Shown here: positions 42,325-50,590 of the stretch, piece by piece
Layout of the letters: every line of letters starts with the position of its first letter
How positions within the stretch are numbered: position 1 is the first letter of the stretch
NCBI RefSeq assembly: GCF_042945595.1
Contig: NZ_CP168493.1
Span: 2,914,001 to 2,978,000, forward strand
Direction: 5' to 3'
Length of the DNA: 64,000 bases
From: Psychrobacillus sp042945595
Lineage (GTDB): Bacteria > Bacillota > Bacilli > Bacillales_A > Planococcaceae
The notes under the pieces: generated by a model
What the model was told of the DNA's origin: nothing
Databases searched by the model: none
The model's input: the letters and a program-made list of their open reading frames with translations, nothing else
Program-made: the position numbers and the translations under genes

Positions 42325-43254
42325 TTATCTATTATTAGATTGTATGAACTGTATTTGATATTCCTTTTTCTCAATAAATTTCTGTTTTTGTTCATCAGAC
42401 ACGTATTGTTTATCTTGTTGAAGAAAGGCAAAATCTATTATAGTCATATCTGTAAAATTTATAGACTCCATTGCATTTTTAAGATAAATTTTCCATCTTA
42501 AGTTAAAATCAATATTTTTTTCATAATCAGCATAAAAAGTATTATTAGCATAAAGTTCTTCATCAAGGCTTAAATATAGTTCAGCAATAATATCTAATAA
42601 TAAGAAGATTCTTGTATTATTATCTCTTAAAACTTCTGAGTCCCCAATGTTATCTAATAGATGTAAAGTTCTGTTTCTATTAAATTCCTTTTCCACACCT
42701 TCTTCTGAAGCATTAAATGTAAGGTAAAATACTTCTCCAATCATAAAATCAAAATATTTAATTTGATTACTAATCCACTTTTGGAACTTGATATTAGAAT
42801 GACGTTCATTATTTTTTACGTTTAAATACTTGACTAGGTTTTTTTCAAAAATATATATTTTAAAGTCACCTTTTTTATTTTTTGATTCAATTTCATTAGA
42901 CTTCTCTTTAGACCATTTTCTTAATATTGCTTCTACAACCGGCACCAAACTCAAATAGGAACAAATGTAATTTCCTATCATCAAATCATAGGTTGCACTT
43001 TCGATTACTTTCATGAAGTCATTAAATATATTTGTTGGCTTAAATCTATATTCAATCTGATATGCTCTTTGCCATGGATTTTTTATCATCCTTAATATTT
43101 CTCCATCTAACCCTCCCCAAGCTGGATCTGGATTTTCTAAACAAGTTAACAATTCTTGTACCCTCTTGCCTGAAACGCAAGGGTAAGGAGGAATAGTGAG
43201 TAATTTTTCATTTAGATGTTTATCAACTTTTTCATAAGCTTCCCATAAGTTCAT
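42325..43254 (-). CDS. HEPN-like helical protein (array cargo)
   Basis: 309 residues, almost all helical and cytoplasmic. A segment FNRNRTLHLLDN contains R193-x4-H198, the RX4-6H active-site pattern of HEPN ribonucleases, following ICSYLSLVPVVEAILRKWSK, the kind of helix that precedes it in HEPN folds. Many HEPN proteins cut RNA in toxin-antitoxin and anti-phage systems. No partner nucleotidyltransferase lies beside it. GAGGTG precedes the ATG. Fold assignment is tentative. Confidence 0.6.
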   Translation of the reverse strand: MNLWEAYEKVDKHLNEKLLTIPPYPCVSGKRVQELLTCLENPDPAWGGLDGEILRMIKNPWQRAYQIEYRFKPTNIFNDFMKVIESATYDLMIGNYICSYLSLVPVVEAILRKWSKEKSNEIESKNKKGDFKIYIFEKNLVKYLNVKNNERHSNIKFQKWISNQIKYFDFMIGEVFYLTFNASEEGVEKEFNRNRTLHLLDNIGDSEVLRDNNTRIFLLLDIIAELYLSLDEELYANNTFYADYEKNIDFNLRWKIYLKNAMESINFTDMTIIDFAFLQQDKQYVSDEQKQKFIEKKEYQIQFIQSNNR

Positions 43255-43406
43255 GTCATCACCTCAAAAATAATTATGCCATACTTGTATACGCTAAAAT
43301 AGAATCACTAAAAATTACTCATTTAGGATGCAATAATCATTTATTAACTCCGAATATTTGTCATTCCATAAAATGGAACGATTATTGAACACAAATTAAA
43401 CAACAT

Positions 43407-43487
43407 TCTTCAACTAAACTGCTGCGTTAGCTTAATAAGGAAAAGGCTCTACTCCTTATTGAAATAAAGCACACCGCTAGTTGAATA
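43407..43487 (-). repeat. attC-like element 11
   Basis: Distal arm TTCAACTAAACTGCTGCGTTAG plus CTTAATAAG, hairpin GGCTCTACTCC/GAAATAAAGC, proximal arm ACACCGCTAGTTGAATAA; 4 nt from the next stop codon. Flanking AACACAAATTAAACAACATT recurs near 50146. Confidence 0.85.
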
Positions 43488-43491
43488 ACAA

Positions 43492-43671
43492 CTATTCAAT
43501 GTCATCTATCTTTTTGCCTTCGTAATCTATTTGAGAACCACCTCCACCGAAATTCCATCCGTTACTTTCAACAAAATCAATAAATGCATTCCAAAACTCA
43601 TCATGCTTTAAATCGTTACCATTGTTGGTATAAATACAACCTTCTATTTGAACTCCAATTGGTCGTTTCAC
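43492..43671 (-). CDS. small cytoplasmic hypothetical protein (array cargo)
   Basis: 59 residues starting at GTG 43671 (VKRPIGVQIEG), with AGGAGTG 6 nt upstream. A longer in-frame reading to 43734 would begin inside the attC-like element and has no site of its own, so I reject it. Body DELKHDEFWNAFI-like: LKHDEFWNAFIDFVESNGWN then a glycine-rich turn GGGGSQIDYEG. It resembles small immunity-like proteins in size, but no family is recognised. Confidence 0.65.
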   Translation of the reverse strand: MKRPIGVQIEGCIYTNNGNDLKHDEFWNAFIDFVESNGWNFGGGGSQIDYEGKKIDDIE

Positions 43672-43716
43672 TTTAATCACTCCTACAACATTTTTTTTAG
43701 AAAACATCCTTACCAT

Positions 43717-43792
43717 TCTTAAACAAAACTGCACCGTTAGTAAAAAAGGCTCTACTCCTTATTGAAGTAAAGCACTCCGTTAGTTGAATAAG
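43717..43792 (-). repeat. attC-like element 12
   Basis: Distal arm TTAAACAAAACTGCACCGTTAG, hairpin GGCTCTACTCC/GAAGTAAAGC, proximal arm ACTCCGTTAGTTGAATAAG; 13 nt from the next stop codon. Confidence 0.85.
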
Positions 43793-43805
43793 GACACATT
43801 TACTC

Positions 43806-44804
43806 TTAAAATGAATCAGCAACTAAATTGCTGAATTCTCTTAAATAATGTAGGTAATTGTTACCCCCGTAGTTATATCGTTTATTGTACATTTTTGATA
43901 CAACAAGATTATATTTAGGAATAACTAATAAAGTCGGACCTGTTACACCTAATATTTGATAGGAACCTTTAGGCACTCTCTCTCCAATTTCGCTTCTTAA
44001 CGATGGTGTATCTTTCACATACCAAAACAATCCGTTTTGTGGTAAATCTTTATCTTTATAAATTGGATTTTGTACTCGGGTAGCTAATTGAATTACTTCT
44101 TTTGGAACAACTTGTTTTCCATTTACTACTCCATTATTCAAATGAAGATTTCCCCATAAAGCAAATTCTCGAGCTGAGGTATGGAGGTTTGAGTCAAAGC
44201 CATCATTTGAACTACCTAATTTATATGTAGCAATATCGTTAGAATTATCAATTACTTGAACCAATTTTTCATTTGGTCTTGAATGCCAAGCAGTTTCTTT
44301 AAAACCTAATGGTAGGAATACCCTCTCATTAAGTAATTCAGGGAAACTTTTACCGTAAAGTTTATTTATAAGTTCTGTCATCATTAAAATGTTAATTCCT
44401 CTGTAAGCCCATCCCTCACCTGGAGCAAATTCTCTAAAAATAATTCCGTCCATTCTCTCGTTTAATCCGTGAGAGTGAGTAACTAAATGCCTTAAAGTTG
44501 TTCCTGCAAGGAGTTCCTTATCAAAACTGTCAAAGTAATCGAGTGCATAGTCATCCAGACTTTTAATTTTACCTTCATATAAAGCATAGGCTATCGCTAA
44601 ACCTAAGTAGCTTTTTCTTGCAGAAGCAACATTAAACTCTGAGGTTTCAGAAATGGGTATAGCATTTGAATTAGAATGAAACCCACTATAATGTTCTAAT
44701 ATAATACTACCGTCCTTTATTATAACTAATGAAGATGCACTGCTATTATTTCGTTCCTTTATATCATCTACATACGATACTAACTTTTGATAAGTATCTA
44801 CCAC
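43806..44804 (-). CDS. class C beta-lactamase-family serine hydrolase (array cargo)
   Basis: 332 residues, GTG start at 44804. The SxxK motif is ASARKSYLG (Ser61, Lys64), the second motif region is EGWAYRGINILMMTEL (YxG/N), and the third is near GVTGPTLLVI. Without a signal peptide it is probably a cytoplasmic or peripherally acting esterase/peptidase of this fold rather than a secreted beta-lactamase. GGGG precedes the start. attC-like elements on both sides. Confidence 0.85.
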   Translation of the reverse strand: MVDTYQKLVSYVDDIKERNNSSASSLVIIKDGSIILEHYSGFHSNSNAIPISETSEFNVASARKSYLGLAIAYALYEGKIKSLDDYALDYFDSFDKELLAGTTLRHLVTHSHGLNERMDGIIFREFAPGEGWAYRGINILMMTELINKLYGKSFPELLNERVFLPLGFKETAWHSRPNEKLVQVIDNSNDIATYKLGSSNDGFDSNLHTSAREFALWGNLHLNNGVVNGKQVVPKEVIQLATRVQNPIYKDKDLPQNGLFWYVKDTPSLRSEIGERVPKGSYQILGVTGPTLLVIPKYNLVVSKMYNKRYNYGGNNYLHYLREFSNLVADSF

Positions 44805-44876
44805 TCACTACATCCCCTTTTAATCCCCATTCGAATCTTTCTATACCCTAAATTCTACAATAAGACAAAGTAATCC

Positions 44877-44967
44877 TTCTTGAACTAAACTGCTGCTTTA
44901 TTTCATTAAAAAAGAGTTGCCTATGCAACCCTTGATCTTCAACTAAAGCACCCGTTAGTGGAAGAAG
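44877..44967 (-). repeat. attC-like element 13 (full two-arm copy)
   Basis: Distal arm TTGAACTAAACTGCTGCTTTA, central terminator AGAGTTGC/GCAACCC with T run on minus, proximal dyad AACTAAAGCACCCGTTAGTG. Its middle closely matches element 10. Confidence 0.85.
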
Positions 44968-44984
44968 AAAACTTCTCATTAAAA

Positions 44985-45758
44985 CTACTTTATATTATCA
45001 ATAAAATAAGTATCATATGATTCTTTCAATATGTAACCTAGCTTTTTGGCTAATTCAATTGATTCAGAGTTTGCTCCATCCCAACTAGGATACTTCCCTT
45101 TATCTAGACAATCTAATATCAAGGCAGATGCTGTAATAGTCGCTAAACCTTTTCTTCTATATTGAGAATTTGTAGCAATTTCAATCTCTATACCACCATC
45201 ATATATACTAAAAGATGTTGCCGCTGAAACAACTTTTCCTTTATATAAAATAGCATATCCTACCCCTCTTTTGATAAAATCATCAATAGAATCAAACTGA
45301 CTAACAAAGTCTTCGGAAAGTTCGTGGAAAGTCGGTGCTTTTACTATAGTTCTATCAACTTTCTTAATTTCGTAGCCTTCTGGTAATGTGGACAATAAGT
45401 TCAGTAAATGTGTCCTATCTAAATGCCCTGAGCTCTTTTCAAATCTGTATCGTTGAAACTTCTCAATCTCACCTTTGTGAACTGTTTCTATACGGCTTTT
45501 CCATTCGTCAGAATCAACAATTACTAGAGTGAAATCTGGCAGATTATTAAGCAACTCTTCTGCTTCCTTTATATTGGGATTCCCAGCATAAAACACAAAA
45601 ATCCCCACAGTTATCTGAGCAACCGTTGGATTCTCAAGGTTATCTACCCAAGCAGTTCCCATATGTCCTTGGAGATATGAAAGAATAAGAGTACTATCAA
45701 TATTTTTAAACATAGGTATTAACTTTTTCCTTACATTAACATCGGCTTCATAAATCAT
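44985..45758 (-). CDS. GNAT acetyltransferase (array cargo)
   Basis: 257 residues. The C-terminal GNAT domain shows YAILYKGKVVSAATSFSIYD, then IEIEIATNSQYRRKGLATIT (acetyl-CoA loop RRKGLAT) and SWDGANSESIELAKKLGYIL. The N-terminal half is the extra domain of the PF12746-type acetyltransferases found in Bacilli. The substrate is unknown. AGGAA precedes the ATG. GNAT genes are common passengers of cassette arrays elsewhere. Confidence 0.82.
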   Translation of the reverse strand: MIYEADVNVRKKLIPMFKNIDSTLILSYLQGHMGTAWVDNLENPTVAQITVGIFVFYAGNPNIKEAEELLNNLPDFTLVIVDSDEWKSRIETVHKGEIEKFQRYRFEKSSGHLDRTHLLNLLSTLPEGYEIKKVDRTIVKAPTFHELSEDFVSQFDSIDDFIKRGVGYAILYKGKVVSAATSFSIYDGGIEIEIATNSQYRRKGLATITASALILDCLDKGKYPSWDGANSESIELAKKLGYILKESYDTYFIDNIK

Positions 45759-45872
45759 TCAATTCCTACTTTCTAATAAGTATTTTCAAATTCCATTACC
45801 AATGATTTTATCATAATTACTACAACAATATATCGGAATGTTGAAATTATTTGAGTTGCGATTTTGGACTTT

Positions 45873-45945
45873 ATTTAACTAACCTGCTGTGTTAGTAAAA
45901 AAGGCTCTACTCCTTATTGAAGTAAAGCACCCGTTAGCACAATAA
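45873..45945 (-). repeat. attC-like element 14
   Basis: Distal arm TTTAACTAACCTGCTGTGTTAG, hairpin GGCTCTACTCC/GAAGTAAAGC, proximal arm CACCCGTTAGCACAATAA. No gene stop is adjacent. Confidence 0.83.
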
Positions 45946-46098
45946 CTATTTATATAAACCAAACATTAAACAGTTCTTTAAATGCTTGGATGAACAAGAT
46001 TTTAAATTTAAACCAACTTAATATCTAATCGATTAAAAGAAAACTTACTATCATCATTTCTGGTTCCCGCTCTAATTTAACCTAAACATTCATAAGGT
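45946..46098. other. Gene-less segment between two attC-like elements
   Basis: 153 bp between elements 14 and 15 with no coding frame on the array strand beyond about 10 codons. It looks like an empty or decayed cassette. Confidence 0.5.
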
Positions 46099-46182
46099 TC
46101 TTGTTGATTTAACCTGCTTTTAGTTTAATATTTTCTATAAAAATAGCGTTAATCCTTCGTGGATCAACGCCCCCTTTAACAG
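46099..46182 (-). repeat. attC-like element 15 (variant middle)
   Basis: Distal arm GATTTAACCTGCTTTTAGTTTAA, central hairpin AGCGTTAATCC/GGATCAACGC, degraded proximal arm CCCCCTTTAAC. The middle matches that of element 24. Confidence 0.7.
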
Positions 46183-46267
46183 ATTTCAAAATACTTTAAA
46201 TCAAATGCAACTAAATATGATTCTTCTTCCTCTAACGGTGTAGAACAGTCAAAAAGAGGTGAGATAC

Positions 46268-46789
46268 ATGAAGTCCAAAGAGTTTCTTGTTAAAAAGGCG
46301 AAAAAGGGGGATGAAGAGGCGTTTATACAATTAATTGGTCAGTATGAAATGACGCTTTATAGGACAGCAAAACGAATTGGCCTACAAGATGAAGATATTG
46401 CAGATTTAATTCAAGACACTATATTAACAGCTTACGAGAAAATGAACACATTAAAAGAAGCTCGATATTTTAACACCTGGATTTGTCGTATTCTTTTGAA
46501 CAATTGCTACAGATTTATGAAAAAGCAGCAAAATTCCCTTCCAACCGTTGATGCTGATTTGCACAAAATTCCACATCAAGACAAGTCTCTTTTAGAGTTT
46601 GATGATGCGCTAAGTACTCTTAGTGAAAATTATCGCCTTGTATTAACTCTTTATTACGTAAATGGAATGAGTACAAAGGAAATCAGCGAGTGTTTACGAG
46701 AATCAGAAGGAACGATTAAATCTCGAATTTCACGTGCTAAGCAACAACTGAAACTGAATTACTATTCGGAAGGAGAGATACTAACATGA
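46268..46789 (+). CDS. ECF-type RNA polymerase sigma factor
   Basis: 173 residues from the ATG at 46268 (GAGGTG 6 nt upstream). Region 2 shows YRTAKRIGLQDEDIADLIQD and ARYFNTWICRILLNNCYRFM; region 4 shows LTLYYVNGMSTKEISECLRE and EGTIKSRISRAKQQL. It directs RNA polymerase to a stress regulon, and its stop overlaps the start of the anti-sigma gene (ATGA). This pair is the only convincing plus-strand coding in the array region and has no attC-like element between or directly after it. Confidence 0.9.
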   Translation: MKSKEFLVKKAKKGDEEAFIQLIGQYEMTLYRTAKRIGLQDEDIADLIQDTILTAYEKMNTLKEARYFNTWICRILLNNCYRFMKKQQNSLPTVDADLHKIPHQDKSLLEFDDALSTLSENYRLVLTLYYVNGMSTKEISECLRESEGTIKSRISRAKQQLKLNYYSEGEILT

Positions 46790-47793
46790 AGAAATTAGTA
46801 GATGACCGTTTAAATGATGCCGTGAACAAGGAGCAAAAAATGCCGGAGGTTGTGCAGGATGCATTTCAAAATTCTTATTCGATAATTAGAGCAAAAGCTA
46901 AAAAGAAAAACAGAAAACGTTGGATGAAGCCCGTCTCAGTCGCAGCGGCTTGTGCATTAATTGCCTCTGGGCTATTTTTATCGAATGATGCTGCATTAGC
47001 GAAACTGCAAGCAGCTTTCGGATTCAAAGATGCAGGTATTAAGTTAGCAAGTTCAAATGGTGATACGCAGTATAATGGGGTAATACAAGAAAATCAAAAT
47101 GTGAAGGTTACATTAGGAAATACATTTGCAGATGCCTATCGTATAGGCTTGCAACTATATATACTGCCTACTGATATCGATGTGAATGATGTGATGGATG
47201 TTCAAGTGGAATTTCGATTAAATGACAATACAGGTAAAGAAATTGCTGCACTCGTTTCAGAAGATAAGATCAAAGAACCGTCTTCTCCTGTTTCAGAAAT
47301 AGAAACAAAAACGACGCACGACTCAGATGGTATACTTACGCTAGAGCTGTTACTACAATCAAATAAGCATAAGTTACCTTCTCTAGAGAACAGTGAATTA
47401 GTGATTGAGGAAATTCATTTTTCGACTTATAAAAACGGCATCATTACAGTGGATGGTAAATGGGCATATTCGTTGTCACCAGCTAATGTGCAACAAAAAT
47501 CATTTGTAGCGAACAATGAAGTAGAGGGTCTTCAACTACATGAAGCAACGCTCTCAAATGGTTCCATGCATGTATCCTTAACAGTTGATGAATTATTAGA
47601 TGAATACGTACTATTCGATATTACTCTGAAAGATCAGGATGGAGCAATTTATACCAGTTCAGGTGCAAATGTTTCACAGGAAGAAAACCAGTCGACTGTT
47701 AATCTTGTTTACCCATATAGCATTTGGAATGAACAGCAACAAATCACATTATCTGTGAAAGGATACGAGGATCTCTTGTTATCAAATAAATAA
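46786..47793 (+). CDS. DUF4179-type anti-sigma factor
   Basis: 335 residues. A cytoplasmic N terminus (about 1-45) precedes one membrane helix (WMKPVSVAAACALIASGLFL, about 46-65). The large outer domain (NVKVTLGNTFADAYRIGLQL; WAYSLSPANVQQKSFVANNE) matches the DUF4179/DUF5643 type of Bacillus anti-sigma proteins. It should hold the partner sigma at the membrane and release it on envelope stress. Translationally coupled to the sigma gene by a 4-nt overlap; a terminator follows. Confidence 0.85.
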   Translation: MKKLVDDRLNDAVNKEQKMPEVVQDAFQNSYSIIRAKAKKKNRKRWMKPVSVAAACALIASGLFLSNDAALAKLQAAFGFKDAGIKLASSNGDTQYNGVIQENQNVKVTLGNTFADAYRIGLQLYILPTDIDVNDVMDVQVEFRLNDNTGKEIAALVSEDKIKEPSSPVSEIETKTTHDSDGILTLELLLQSNKHKLPSLENSELVIEEIHFSTYKNGIITVDGKWAYSLSPANVQQKSFVANNEVEGLQLHEATLSNGSMHVSLTVDELLDEYVLFDITLKDQDGAIYTSSGANVSQEENQSTVNLVYPYSIWNEQQQITLSVKGYEDLLLSNK

Positions 47794-47819
47794 CTGATAT
47801 ACCTACTAAGTAATATGAA

Positions 47820-47858
47820 AGAATCGACTCTTCTACACTCAAGAGATAGTCGATTTTT
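47820..47858 (+). terminator. Terminator of the sigma/anti-sigma operon
   Basis: AATCGACT...AGTCGATT stem followed by seven T residues, 27 nt after the anti-sigma stop. Confidence 0.87.
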
Positions 47859-47974
47859 TTGTTTCCTTTCAACTTAATATTTCATCGTCTATTGTTGTAT
47901 CTATTAAACATTTTAGTAATAATGATTAAAACACAGCTACAAATGCCGATTCTAATAGAAAATTATAGCCTCTA

Positions 47975-47997
47975 TTTTGAACAAAGATTGTTCAAAA
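47975..47997. repeat. Small perfect hairpin
   Basis: TTTTGAACA / TGTTCAAAA inverted repeat in the gap 47859-48060; otherwise I see nothing in that gap. Confidence 0.4.
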
Positions 47998-48060
47998 AGG
48001 GGCTGTTTTTCATACCAGTATTGGGCTTTTAATAATAAAGATTGATTATTTCGGAAACCG

Positions 48061-48093
48061 AATATTCAAGTAAAGCACTCGTTAGTTGAAGAG
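48061..48093 (-). repeat. attC-like element 16 (proximal half only)
   Basis: ATTCAAGTAAAGCACTCGTTAGTTGAAGAG next to the stop of the following gene. The distal arm is missing where the sigma operon adjoins. Confidence 0.75.
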
Positions 48094-48096
48094 AAT

Positions 48097-48582
48097 TTAC
48101 ACTATATAGTCAATTATCTTTGAAGGAACTTGTTCAAAAATATAAAGTTCAGGGTTATTAAAAGGCTTATTCTTTAAAAATTCTTCGAGAGTGTTAATAC
48201 TTGCCCAATAATTTTTCATTAAATCTTCCTTTGAAGGTAATCCTTCAACAAAACGTCCTTTGCCACCATCATATATATCTTCCTTATAAGCAAATAAATC
48301 ACTTGATATATCTCGGTTAAAAACTAAAATTTTATCACTAAACACTGGAAATCGATAGTAAGGATTTTCATACACTTCCAAATCTGCTCTGAAAGCGACT
48401 TTAAAATCAATCCATTTTGGTAAATTTGTTGGTCTAAGACGGTTTGTTAAATCTGGTAATAGATTACCGCTATTAGAATACCATTTGGTTGCCGTCTTAT
48501 GATTTAATCCTTCTTTTAAAACCCTTTGTGGATTTATACTTGGGTCACTATCATTTTCAATGAACATATGATATAAAAACAA
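48097..48582 (-). CDS. hypothetical cytoplasmic protein (array cargo)
   Basis: 161 residues from a TTG start at 48582 (GGAGG 7 nt upstream). It opens FLYHMFIENDSDPSINPQ then RVLKEGLNHKTATKW, a layout (LYH...L.EGL) reminiscent of ADP-ribosyltransferase-like or related small enzymes, but the resemblance is too short to assign. The end is FEQVPSKIIDYIV. Function unknown. attC-like elements on both sides, the downstream one a half copy. Confidence 0.65.
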   Translation of the reverse strand: MFLYHMFIENDSDPSINPQRVLKEGLNHKTATKWYSNSGNLLPDLTNRLRPTNLPKWIDFKVAFRADLEVYENPYYRFPVFSDKILVFNRDISSDLFAYKEDIYDGGKGRFVEGLPSKEDLMKNYWASINTLEEFLKNKPFNNPELYIFEQVPSKIIDYIV

Positions 48583-48636
48583 GCTATCGCCTCCTCCTTC
48601 ATTAGGTAACCTATTCTATGATTTCCATTAAAATCC

Positions 48637-48729
48637 CTTCTTCAACTAAACTGGGACTTTAGTTGAATAACAATAAAGGCTGTCTCTGACTAGCCTTGTT
48701 CTGCTAAAGCACCCGTTAGTTGAACAAGA
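48637..48729 (-). repeat. attC-like element 17 (full two-arm copy)
   Basis: Distal dyad AACTAAACTGGGACTTTAGTT, central hairpin AAGGCTGTCTCTGACTAGCCTT, proximal arm CTGCTAAAGCACCCGTTAGTTGAA. Its middle matches element 25. Confidence 0.87.
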
Positions 48730-48771
48730 ATAAAGCATTGTATGTTCCGAATTTGAAACAGGACTATTATT

Positions 48772-49236
48772 TTATTTCCCCTTTGATGATTCGGATTTCT
48801 CCAGCCAATAATTAGCTTTCGCAGTATCTTGAGCTATTCCAATACCCATCTCATATTTCTTACCTACGTTAAACATCCCACTTGAATCTCCACTATTAGC
48901 AGCCTTTAAATTCAATTCAAATGCTTTTGTTAAATCTTTTTCTACACCTATTCCATTTCCATAAAGATAACCTAAGTTGACCATAGCTGTTGTATTTCCA
49001 TTATTAACACTTTCTAAATACCATTTTAAACTTTCTTCATAATTAATATTTACATTTATTCCTTCTTGATAATAGTAGGCTAACATTCCTTGTGCTTCTG
49101 CGTCTTCTTTTTGTGCCAAATCGTGTAACTCTTCAATTGAAAGCTGGCTATAATCCTTTTCCAAATCTAATAGAAGATACAAACCAACTACAGAAATTAA
49201 AGTTACAAAAATAAAGATGAAATTTCTCTTTTTCAT
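48772..49236 (-). CDS. Sel1-repeat protein with N-terminal anchor (array cargo)
   Basis: About 154 residues from the ATG at 49236 (MKKRNFIFIFVTLISVVGLY), with GAGGAG 6 nt upstream; the longer frame to 49317 lacks a site. After the membrane anchor come three to four Sel1-like repeats (AEAQGMLAYYYQEGINVNIN, TAMVNLGYLYGNGIGVEKDL, SGMFNVGKKYEMGIGIAQDT). Sel1 solenoids mediate protein contacts; this one faces outward. Flanked by attC-like elements. Confidence 0.82.
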   Translation of the reverse strand: MKKRNFIFIFVTLISVVGLYLLLDLEKDYSQLSIEELHDLAQKEDAEAQGMLAYYYQEGINVNINYEESLKWYLESVNNGNTTAMVNLGYLYGNGIGVEKDLTKAFELNLKAANSGDSSGMFNVGKKYEMGIGIAQDTAKANYWLEKSESSKGK

Positions 49237-49396
49237 AATAATCTCCTCTATTCTATCTATTTCACTCCAAGCCACCTTATTGTATGGTAAATTGGAGATA
49301 TTTACAATTATAATCATATTATACCTATAGAAGTAATCTTTCTCGCTAGTTTAAGAAGAAAGATAAACAGTATTTTCCTGATGTACCATAAAAAAT

Positions 49397-49474
49397 CCTT
49401 CTTCAACTAAACTGCTGCGTTAGTAAAAAAGGCTTTACTCCCTATTGAAGTAAAGCACCCGTTAGTTGAATAAG
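49397..49474 (-). repeat. attC-like element 18
   Basis: Distal arm TTCAACTAAACTGCTGCGTTAG, hairpin GGCTTTACTCC/GAAGTAAAGC, proximal arm ACCCGTTAGTTGAATAAG. An extra half arm (CGCTAGTTTAAGAAG) lies at 49344-49358, and a degenerate AACTAACAGACCACGTTAATT dyad at 49557-49571 precedes the next stop. Confidence 0.85.
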
Positions 49475-49574
49475 AACAAAGACGCTTATTAAACAATCAC
49501 CCCCATTAGTGGTAGAAGGTACTTGTTTTTTATGTAACATATCTCCAACCAATTAAACTAACTAACAGACCACG

Positions 49575-50099
49575 TTAATTCAAGAAAGTTTCTTCTTTAT
49601 TTGGTTTAACAAATAAGTCTATTCTTTCATTAGCATACTCGCCTTTATTTATATCTCTCCACTTAACAATCATGTAAATAACATTTACCTCTTTAAGTGA
49701 AATAGGGTCTCCTTTTTCATTTAAATACTTTCCACTTTCGATTGCACCAGTAGTTATTTCGGCAATGTCAATTCCATCACCAGTTTCTGGACTTGAAAAC
49801 TCTATTGAATTCGAGTGTACAGTAAAATCTTCGTTGTTAATAACAGCATGGGTTTCAAATTGAAAAAAATCCGAAAGATATTTTTCTTCATTTTTCATTT
49901 TTAATGTGCCATTACCTGCTTTAAAGTTTTCTGGTGTTATCATAACTTCGTATCCAGTTAAACTCCAAGTTTGACTTTCACCATGCAAAGGTAAAAAGTA
50001 ATTATTTTTAACTAATTTCCCACTATTGTTACATCCAGAAAGCAAAACAATAAGCGTTGTAATTAACAGGTACAAAATTCCTTTATTCTTTTGTAGCAC
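49575..50099 (-). CDS. lipoprotein, unknown function (array cargo)
   Basis: 174 residues from a GTG start at 50099 (GGAGG upstream). The signal sequence ILYLLITTLIVLLSGC ends in a lipobox with Cys about 23. The mature region (SQTWSLTGYEVMITPENFKA; VNVIYMIVKWRDINKGEYAN) is beta-rich and unassigned. It ends about 100 nt from element 18, an exception to the usual short distance; a degenerate second site fills the gap. Confidence 0.7.
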   Translation of the reverse strand: MLQKNKGILYLLITTLIVLLSGCNNSGKLVKNNYFLPLHGESQTWSLTGYEVMITPENFKAGNGTLKMKNEEKYLSDFFQFETHAVINNEDFTVHSNSIEFSSPETGDGIDIAEITTGAIESGKYLNEKGDPISLKEVNVIYMIVKWRDINKGEYANERIDLFVKPNKEETFLN

Positions 50100-50164
50100 T
50101 ACATACCTCCTCCCTGCCTTACTAAATTAAATGGCCCGTTTGTTGAACACAAGTTAAACAACAC

Positions 50165-50240
50165 TCTTGAACTAACCTGCCACGTTAGTTCAATAAGAAA
50201 ACGCTTTATGATCTTCAAGTAAAGCACCCGTTTGTTTAAC
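50165..50240 (-). repeat. attC-like element 19
   Basis: Complete distal dyad AACTAAC-CTGCCAC-GTTAGTT, short middle, proximal arm AAAGCACCCGTTTGTTTAAC, 3 nt from the next stop codon. A degenerate arm (GGCCCGTTTGTTGAACACAAG) lies just before it at 50132-50152. Confidence 0.83.
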
Positions 50241-50243
50241 AAC

Positions 50244-50438
50244 TTATTTCTTAACATCATCTTCTATTTCGCCGTATTTTTCCAACAATTCACTAATTCC
50301 TTTTTCTTTATCTCTTTTTCCATATTGTTTCTCAAACACTTCTCCAATTATTGAATTGTTAATACCTTTAGTCACAGCTACTTTGATAACTGTAAATAGA
50401 ACAAACAATCCTGCTAGATATAACACAATTGCTTCCAT
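50244..50438 (-). CDS. small single-pass membrane protein (array cargo)
   Basis: About 64 residues from the ATG at 50438 (MEAIVLYLAGLFVLFTVIKV), with GGAGGG 10 nt upstream. One N-terminal helix and a charged cytoplasmic tail (GEVFEKQYGKRDKEKGISEL). Same design as the 41551 gene product. Function unknown. Confidence 0.65.
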   Translation of the reverse strand: MEAIVLYLAGLFVLFTVIKVAVTKGINNSIIGEVFEKQYGKRDKEKGISELLEKYGEIEDDVKK

Positions 50439-50503
50439 CGCTATAAATCCCTCCAAGCGTTAAGTTAAATTGAATAACTAATTTTACCACATGAATCCAA
50501 TTA

Positions 50504-50535
50504 CCTTATTGAAGTAAAGTACTCGTTAGTTTAAG
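50504..50535 (-). repeat. attC-like element 20 (proximal half only)
   Basis: CCTTATTGAAGTAAAGTACTCGTTAG then TTTAAG; the distal arm is absent. It borders the disrupted segment that holds peptidase E and the IS element. Confidence 0.7.
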
Positions 50536-50590
50536 TGTAAAATTTCACAATCTTTCAAAATACAATAATGGTTTTTATTGACCAAGCTAA

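Noticed and set aside
42039..42431. Minus-strand 130-codon frame
   Set aside because: It runs through attC-like element 10 and overlaps two better genes.
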